NCBI GenBank assembly: GCA_902774165.1
Contig: CACYHJ010000204.1
Span: forward strand, 1-9,713
Reading direction: 5' to 3'
From: Oscillospiraceae bacterium
Lineage (GTDB): Bacteria; Bacillota; Clostridia; Oscillospirales; Acutalibacteraceae
Length of the DNA: 9,713 nt
Within the stretch, counting starts at the first letter, position 1. The number at the start of each line of letters is the position of its first letter. This document shows, piece by piece, positions 4,531-9,713 of the stretch. The translations under genes and the position numbers were made by a program. The notes under the pieces were generated by a model. It worked only from the letters and a program-made list of their open reading frames with translations. It ran no database searches and was not told the origin of the DNA.

Positions 4531-7221
4531 TTATTCCTTCGTCAGCGTATGCGTTCCCGATGTATCGTCGAGGTACTGCTCCGTCATCGTCATCTGCCCG
4601 TCGGAGCCCAACATCAGGCGCAGCCAGAAGGCACGGCCGTTGCCGCTGGGGTCGTTGACCGTCAGCGTATTGCCGGAGAACGAATAATTCCCGTCGGCGA
4701 GGGTCACGGAGTACTCTCCTCCGCTTGTATCTGAAGCGTCCCGGAGCGTGCGCGTTACGACGATCTGCCCCTCGGCGTTCCGTTTGATCTCGGCGGCGAA
4801 ATAAGTATCGGTGCTCCACCCGTCGTGGATCACGCCGGCCTCAAAGTCGACCCAGCCTTCCTGTTCCTCGTGGACGACCGTGCTCCATTTACCGAAGAAG
4901 CTGTCCGGCAGCGCGGAAACGCCCGTCGGGGGGACTGGAACGTCCGTTTTGTCGGTAATGACGCCCTCCTGACGCAGCCAGTCGTAGAAACCGGACTTGC
5001 CGGACTTCGCGTAGTGGATCCAATTGAACAGCGCGTCGTTGAGGAATACCTCGTCGCTGTTATAGTTTTTGCCCCGCTTGAATTTGCCGTTGATCGTCAG
5101 CATCTCGCGGATCATCTCCCGCTGCTGCCGCAGAGAGTTGAGCATTTCGATCTCCGAAGGGTGCCCGAACCAGTACAAATCGTTCAGCAGGCCGTCGGCT
5201 CTCCATTTTGCGATATAGCGCAAAAGCGAGGCGCTTTCTTTCTTGATCTTTTCATTGTTCGCGAATCTCTGGTCGAATTTCGCCCGCAGCTCCGCGGCGG
5301 TGACGCCCCGGGACTGCAGCCGCACGGCGGCGCCGTGGAGCTTCATATAGATCGCGTTCCAGTCGTCGCCGGTGACGCGGCCCTCGTTGAGCATCATCTT
5401 CTCGAACTGGGCGTACTGCTCGTTCATCATATCGTCGGTCCAGATATCCGCGAGCTTATCGACAAGCGCGGCGAATTTCTGCGTATAGCTGACCGCGGAG
5501 AACATATTGCTTTCGATATTTTTTACGATCTCCAGCGTCGCGGATGGGTCGCCCTCTTTCACGCGCTTTTTCAGAAGCTCCGCGTTGTCGACGCCCCCGC
5601 TGTAAAGGACGCTGTCGTCCTCGCCCGTCAGGACCTTGCCGATCAGATACTCCGCCGTACCGTTGGCGACGATCTTCTTTACAGATTCCATATCTCCGTC
5701 CGCCGCCGCGGCAAGAAGCTCTCCCTTCGCATCCTGAGAAAGAATGAAGCGAACGATGGCGCCGCCGTACTGATCCTTGCCTAAGCCTCCCGCTTTCAGT
5801 GTATCGTCTACCATATCCTTCAGGCCCGGCGTGATATCTTCCTCCGCGATACGCTGCGTCACGCCCTGCGCCGCGGCGCGGTCCGCCCAGGTGACGATCA
5901 GATCGTTCTCGGTGGGTTTGCCCCAGCCGAACAGGCTGTAATGAAGCGTTTCGAAGCGGAGCTTCCCTTCAAGGCGCGCCTCGGGATCGGGGATGAGCCA
6001 GAAGGGCTCCCCGGTCTCCTCGTTCAGATAAAAGCCCAGATAATCCTGCCGCTCGTCGGCGGGAATGCCGGAAATATCGAATTCTACGGTCTCGTAATCG
6101 TCGAGGATCACGTGCTCTGCTCCGCCCTTCGTATAGCGGTACAGCTCACTGATTTCATAATCCGCGGCGTTCTGGTATTTCTGCAGCTCCGACCCCGTGA
6201 CAGGCGTGCGCAGGGTCTCGCCGTTCGCCGGCGGTTCGGTCGGTGAGGTCGGCTGCGTCGACGGATCGACCGGCTGCTCCGCCCCGGGGACCGGTTCGGT
6301 CACGGACGCGGGTTCGCCCGAAACAAGCTGGGAAACGTAGGTCCAGACGGTCTCGGATTCGCAGGCAGTAAAATAGATGCTGATCCGCTGCCCGACCGCC
6401 GCGCGGGGAAATACGGTATAGACCTGCGCGGAATCGGACGCCGCCGCCCCGCCGCAAGTCAGAGCGCACTGATTCTTTCCGCCCGCCTGCGCGGCGACGA
6501 AGGAAACGGCGTTCTGCGACGCGCCGCCGAAGGGCAGATCGGGGGCGTCCTGACGCAGACGCGCAGAGGAGGCGAAGTTCCCGCCTTGATAATCGCTGTC
6601 CGTCTGCTCGATCTCAAGCGTCAGATCCATCACGATACGGATCCCGGGCTCGACCGCCGCCGGCGGATCGGAACAGGTACTGCGGAACTTGGCGAACGTT
6701 CCCGTTGATTTCTGTCTCATGGAGACGTAATGATTGTTTTTCGCGGCGGAATAAGAATACGCGATATCTCCGCCGGGGTCCTCCGCAATCTGCGTCCGGC
6801 TGCCGGCGAGCCGCCATTCGTATTTCTGTCCCCTGGGCGGATCCGGCGCGACCGCAGGAACGGTGGGCTCCGTCGAAGGCTGCGAGGGTTCCGTCGAAGG
6901 TTGGGCAGGCTCCGTCGTCGGGGCGGTCGGCTCCTGCGTCGGCAGAGGCTCGATGCGGGCGGCGGCGCGCAGAATCCTTCTCGCGTCGGCGGAATTGACC
7001 TTTCCGCTGCCGTCCACGTCCGCGGCGGCGAACTGCTCGGCGTTCAGCGTCTCCATCCGGGCGGCGGCGCGCAGCGCAAGACGCGCGTCGGAGGAATTGA
7101 CGCGCCCGCTGCCGTCCACGTCGCCGAGCAGCGCCGCGTTCGCGACCGCGCCCGCGGCGCAGGAGATCACAAGCAGGATTGCAAGGAACAGGGACAACGT
7201 TGATCTGAACCGTTTCTTCAT
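4531..7221 (-). CDS. Secreted dockerin protein of unknown function, with extra C-terminal beta domain
   Basis: Product of 896 residues. Residues 1-29 are a signal peptide with likely cleavage after ANA (27-29). A type I dockerin follows, with two canonical calcium loops: D34-D45 (DVDGSGRVNSSD) and D68-D79 (DVDGSGKVNSAD). A Thr/Pro/Glu linker (about 95-130) leads to a beta-rich domain (about 131-300, ending SIYFTACESETVWTYV), a second linker (about 306-335), and a conserved mostly helical core (about 338-755) that I do not recognise. Residues about 773-896 (FFGKWSTV... to TMTEQYLDD) look like a small beta-barrel, lipocalin-like domain. ATG 7221 has AGGAG 8 bases upstream (7230-7234). The gene lies 76 bp behind its paralogue on the same strand. 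The dockerin predicts docking to a cohesin scaffold on or outside the cell. No catalytic motif is evident, so the function is unknown. Confidence 0.88.
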   Translation of the reverse strand: MKKRFRSTLSLFLAILLVISCAAGAVANAALLGDVDGSGRVNSSDARLALRAAARMETLNAEQFAAADVDGSGKVNSADARRILRAAARIEPLPTQEPTAPTTEPAQPSTEPSQPSTEPTVPAVAPDPPRGQKYEWRLAGSRTQIAEDPGGDIAYSYSAAKNNHYVSMRQKSTGTFAKFRSTCSDPPAAVEPGIRIVMDLTLEIEQTDSDYQGGNFASSARLRQDAPDLPFGGASQNAVSFVAAQAGGKNQCALTCGGAAASDSAQVYTVFPRAAVGQRISIYFTACESETVWTYVSQLVSGEPASVTEPVPGAEQPVDPSTQPTSPTEPPANGETLRTPVTGSELQKYQNAADYEISELYRYTKGGAEHVILDDYETVEFDISGIPADERQDYLGFYLNEETGEPFWLIPDPEARLEGKLRFETLHYSLFGWGKPTENDLIVTWADRAAAQGVTQRIAEEDITPGLKDMVDDTLKAGGLGKDQYGGAIVRFILSQDAKGELLAAAADGDMESVKKIVANGTAEYLIGKVLTGEDDSVLYSGGVDNAELLKKRVKEGDPSATLEIVKNIESNMFSAVSYTQKFAALVDKLADIWTDDMMNEQYAQFEKMMLNEGRVTGDDWNAIYMKLHGAAVRLQSRGVTAAELRAKFDQRFANNEKIKKESASLLRYIAKWRADGLLNDLYWFGHPSEIEMLNSLRQQREMIREMLTINGKFKRGKNYNSDEVFLNDALFNWIHYAKSGKSGFYDWLRQEGVITDKTDVPVPPTGVSALPDSFFGKWSTVVHEEQEGWVDFEAGVIHDGWSTDTYFAAEIKRNAEGQIVVTRTLRDASDTSGGEYSVTLADGNYSFSGNTLTVNDPSGNGRAFWLRLMLGSDGQMTMTEQYLDDTSGTHTLTKE
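6866..6949 (-). repeat. Four 21-bp tandem units encoding the first Thr/Pro/Glu linker
   Basis: GG(C/T)TCC recurs at 6866, 6887, 6908 and 6929, exactly 21 bp apart. The units encode degenerate heptads built on TEPxQPS/TEPxxPT. The paralogue upstream has only a very short linker here (about residues 91-100), so linker length has changed by gain or loss of heptads. This is a typical glycosylated or flexible spacer next to a dockerin. Confidence 0.75.
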
Positions 7222-7253
7222 TGGTGTCTCTCCTATTCTCCGTTATATGTTAT

Positions 7254-7259
7254 ATTATA
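7254..7259 (-). promoter_or_regulatory. Possible -10 box between the two dockerin genes
   Basis: The 76-bp gap is AT-rich near its centre, and the minus strand reads TATAAT, a perfect -10 consensus, about 33 bases before the ATG at 7221. No good -35 box lies 16-18 bp upstream (the sequence there is around GCGTTCC). A weak or regulated promoter would let the downstream gene be expressed on its own; otherwise the two genes are read as one transcript. Confidence 0.3.
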
Positions 7260-7297
7260 TTTACGATTGCGTACCGGAACGCTGGATGTGACCGGTG

Positions 7298-9604
7298 TCA
7301 GTAATTGAACCCCTCCCCCGGTTTGGGATCCATGGTTTCGAGCCCGACGTCGGAGCCGCCGGTCGTATCCACTCCGGAGCCCGGGTCTCCGTTTTCCGGG
7401 TCGGTAAGCGTCAGCTCCGGGTTGAAGGGGTCGTCGCCGGCATACGGTTCCGTCGGCTCCGGCAGCTTCGGCAGAACGCCCTGCTTGCGCAGCCAATCGT
7501 AGAACGCGGCTCTGTTCTCCCGTCCGTTTATCACCCATTGGCACAGCGCGGCGTTCAGGAAGATCTCGTCGGACGTAAAATCCGCGCCGCGCATGAATTT
7601 GCCGTTTTTCGTCAGCATCTCCCGCAGCATCTCCCGCATGGACAGCAGGGAGTTGAGCTTTTCCACCGTGGTGGGGTACCCGTTCGAGCCTTTCCAATAG
7701 GTATAGTCCAGCAGATGGTCCGCGTTCCACCGGGCGATCAGGCGCATAAGCTCTTTATGCTTCTGCTTGATTTTTTCGGTGTTTTCGTACCTCTGCTCGA
7801 ATTTCAGCTTCAGGTCGGCGGCGAACACGTTGCGGGATTCCAGGCGATTCAGCGCGCCGCGAAGCTGCGTGCAGATGATTCCCCACTGCTCGGAGGAAAC
7901 CTTGCCGTCCTGTTTCATATATTTTTCAAACAGGGCGTACTGATCCTCGATCATATTATCGGTCCAGATATCCGCGAGCTTATCGACAAGGCCCCCGAAT
8001 TTTTCCGCGTAGCTGACTGCGGGGAGCATATTCTTTTCAATATTTTTAACGATCTCAAGCGTCGCCGACGGGTCGCCCTCCTTGACGCGCTTTTTCAGAA
8101 GCTCCGCGTTGTCGACGCCCCCGCCGTAGAGAACGCCGTCGTCCTCGCCGGACAGGACCTTGCCGCAAAGATATTCCGCCGTGCCGCTTACGACGATCTT
8201 TTTCACCGAATCATAATCCCCGTCCGCGGCGGCGGTCAGAAGCTCGCCCTTCGCGTCGTTCGCGAGGATGTACCGCACGATCGCGCCGCCGTACTGGTCG
8301 CTGCCGAGTCCCGCGGCTTTCATGGCGCCGTCGACGAAATCACGGACGCCGGGGGTGACCTCCTCCTCGGAGATCCGCCGCGTCACGCCCAGCGCCGCGG
8401 CGCGCGCCGCCCAGTTGTCCATTTTCTGATTCTCCGTCGCCGGTTCGCCGATGCCCAACAGGCAGTAATGCAGCGTCTCGAAACGGAATTTTCCCTCGAC
8501 AAGCCCGTCGGGGTCGAGGATCATCCAGTGCACTCCGTCGTCGGCGAAATACATGCCCATATAGTTTTCCCGCTCGTTCACGGGGATCGAGTCCGGGATG
8601 TCGAATTCGACCGTCTCATAGTGGTCGAGGATCGTATGATCCCCGTCACCGACCGTAAAGGAATCGACGAACAGGATATTGTAATCGTCGCTGCGCAGCT
8701 GCGCGAGCTCGTCCTGCGTGGCGGGCCTGCGCACCACTTCGGAGTCGCCGGGTTCCGTCACGGGAGGCGCTTCGCCGTCAATATGCCGCCATTCATAGGT
8801 CCAGACGGTCTGGCAGCCGCAGGCGATGAAATACACGCTCCACTGCTCGCCGGGGGACCCCGCCGGGAAGACGTCGCAGACGGAAGCTGTTTCGGTATCG
8901 TTGCGCCCGCTGCCGACGAAGGGAGAATCCACGACGCAGCGGTCCGGACCGCCCGCCTGCGCGGGGGCGAAGAACACCCTGGCGTCGGTATAATGATTGT
9001 AGCTCAGCCCGGGAACGTCGCGGTAGAGGATCGCCTCCACGGTATAATGCCCGCCCGTTTTGTTTTCGCTCGCCTCTGTGATCCAGAGACGCAGCTGCAC
9101 GCTGACGCGCTCACCCGCGCCGATCTCCTCGGGCATCCCGACGCAGGTGCCGCGGAACGCAGCGGAAACGCTGCTGCCGTCTGCGAACTCATGGGCCATC
9201 GAGCAGAAATGCTGCCCGGGCGACGCGTCGTAATTATAAAAATCGGTTGCGGTGTCCGGTTGCCTGTTTTCTGCGACGCGGGTGTCAACAAGCACCCACG
9301 CGTCCCGCGGCCCCCGGGGTTGGGCGGAGGGAAGCGGTTCGATCCGGGCGGCGGCGCGCAAAATTCTTCGCGCGTCGGCGGAATTGACCTTTCCGCTGCC
9401 GTCCACGTCCGCCGCCGCGAATTGCTCCGCGGTCAGCGTCTCCATCCGGGCGGCTGCGCGCAGCGCAAGACGCGCGTCGGAGGAATTGACGCGTCCGCTG
9501 CCGTCCACGTCGCCGGGATCAAAGGCGAGCGCGGGGATGGAGATACAGGAAAATACGATAAGAAAAGCAAGCGCGGCAGATAATATCACACGGAATTTTT
9601 TCAT
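7298..9604 (-). CDS. Secreted dockerin protein of unknown function, with acidic C-terminal tail
   Basis: Product of 768 residues, paralogous to the next gene downstream. Signal peptide 1-27 with cleavage expected after ALA; type I dockerin with loops D32-D43 and D66-D77; almost no linker; a Cys-containing beta-rich domain (about 101-275, with Cys134, 154, 223, 243, 262 and 264 possibly forming disulfides, ending SVYFIACGCQTVWTYEW). The conserved helical core spans about 290-712. The last 55 residues are acidic, Gly/Pro/Asp-rich and probably disordered, replacing the beta domain of the paralogue. Residues 495-523 (VDNAELLKKRVKEGDPSATL and onward) are identical to 542-570 of the paralogue. ATG 9604 is chosen because the signal peptide starts there and AAAGAGG (9613-9619) lies 8 bases upstream; an in-frame GTG at 9679 is possible. 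Exported, scaffold-docked role predicted from the dockerin; biochemical function unknown. Confidence 0.88.
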   Translation of the reverse strand: MKKFRVILSAALAFLIVFSCISIPALAFDPGDVDGSGRVNSSDARLALRAAARMETLTAEQFAAADVDGSGKVNSADARRILRAAARIEPLPSAQPRGPRDAWVLVDTRVAENRQPDTATDFYNYDASPGQHFCSMAHEFADGSSVSAAFRGTCVGMPEEIGAGERVSVQLRLWITEASENKTGGHYTVEAILYRDVPGLSYNHYTDARVFFAPAQAGGPDRCVVDSPFVGSGRNDTETASVCDVFPAGSPGEQWSVYFIACGCQTVWTYEWRHIDGEAPPVTEPGDSEVVRRPATQDELAQLRSDDYNILFVDSFTVGDGDHTILDHYETVEFDIPDSIPVNERENYMGMYFADDGVHWMILDPDGLVEGKFRFETLHYCLLGIGEPATENQKMDNWAARAAALGVTRRISEEEVTPGVRDFVDGAMKAAGLGSDQYGGAIVRYILANDAKGELLTAAADGDYDSVKKIVVSGTAEYLCGKVLSGEDDGVLYGGGVDNAELLKKRVKEGDPSATLEIVKNIEKNMLPAVSYAEKFGGLVDKLADIWTDNMIEDQYALFEKYMKQDGKVSSEQWGIICTQLRGALNRLESRNVFAADLKLKFEQRYENTEKIKQKHKELMRLIARWNADHLLDYTYWKGSNGYPTTVEKLNSLLSMREMLREMLTKNGKFMRGADFTSDEIFLNAALCQWVINGRENRAAFYDWLRKQGVLPKLPEPTEPYAGDDPFNPELTLTDPENGDPGSGVDTTGGSDVGLETMDPKPGEGFNY

Positions 9605-9619
9605 GGTGCTTACCTCTTT

Positions 9620-9713
9620 GGCAACACCGCACAAATACGAATGCGCGTCTTGCTTGATCTTTGTTCCGTCATCTTGCACAGATTCTCCTTGACAACCGTC
9701 AGGTTGCCTGCGG
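9620..9713 (+). repeat. Interspersed MITE-like repeat, copy 2 (runs to the window end)
   Basis: This copy starts with GGCAACACCGCACAA (9620-9634) and keeps the same 65-base distance to the CTCC before the hairpin as copy 1 (4418 to 4483; 9620 to 9685). The hairpin GACAACC, loop GTCA, GGTTGCC lies at 9691-9708, inverted relative to copy 1. It may continue past the window. On the minus strand it lies directly upstream of the dockerin gene: its end abuts the Shine-Dalgarno site, so any promoter for that gene is inside the repeat or outside the window. Confidence 0.65.

Noticed and set aside
4825..5784. A 319-codon plus-strand frame opposite the downstream dockerin gene
   Set aside because: Same antisense effect. 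It resembles the antisense frame of the paralogue only because the sense genes are homologous.
7270..7296. ACCGG...CCGGT inverted repeat between the dockerin genes as a terminator
   Set aside because: Five-base stem, long loop and no T-run; too weak to call.
7295..9583. A 762-codon open frame on the plus strand opposite the upstream dockerin gene
   Set aside because: The minus-strand frame has a signal peptide, dockerin loops and a paralogue. The plus frame is a by-product of high GC and codon bias, is low in complexity and has no ribosome binding site.

Overview
The window looks like a contig from a GC-rich, Gram-positive anaerobe of the Clostridia, probably a gut Oscillospiraceae/Ruminococcaceae-type organism. 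The reasons are clear Shine-Dalgarno sites, two secreted proteins with type I dockerin modules and Pro/Thr/Glu linkers, a GH116-type glycosidase, and a short interspersed repeat. The taxonomic assignment is inference.

Layout: (1) Positions 1 to about 1720 are clearly more AT-rich than the rest and carry one intact gene, a plus-strand Fic-family AMP-transferase-like protein with a C-terminal winged helix. A very regular array of TTGTCCAA/TTGGACGA half-sites lies over its promoter, and a second cluster follows its stop codon. Behind it is about 500 bp of broken sequence, including a likely remnant of an RlmD-related methyltransferase tail and the start of a small hydrophobic ORF that is cut off where GC-rich DNA begins. 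This segment looks like acquired, decaying accessory DNA. (2) Positions 1721-4233, minus strand: a cytoplasmic GH116 (GBA2/DUF608) glycoside hydrolase, complete except for a frameshift caused by an 11-bp tandem duplication. Removing one copy restores an 833-residue protein. (3) Positions 4234-4530: GH116 leader, a GC-rich hairpin and one copy of a repeat element. (4) Positions 4531-9604, minus strand: two tandem paralogues, each with signal peptide, N-terminal dockerin, beta-rich domain and a long helical core that I do not recognise. The downstream copy has an extra C-terminal beta domain, the upstream copy an acidic tail. (5) Positions 9620-9713: a second copy of the repeat element, directly upstream of the first paralogue.

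How the genes may work together: the dockerins predict that both paralogues are exported and attached to a cohesin-bearing scaffold, so they are candidate non-catalytic or uncharacterised cellulosome-type components. The GH116 enzyme has no signal peptide and would act on imported glucosides or xylosides. It lies downstream of the dockerin pair on the same strand but has its own leader, so co-transcription is uncertain. The Fic gene appears unrelated to the carbohydrate genes and self-contained with its own operator.
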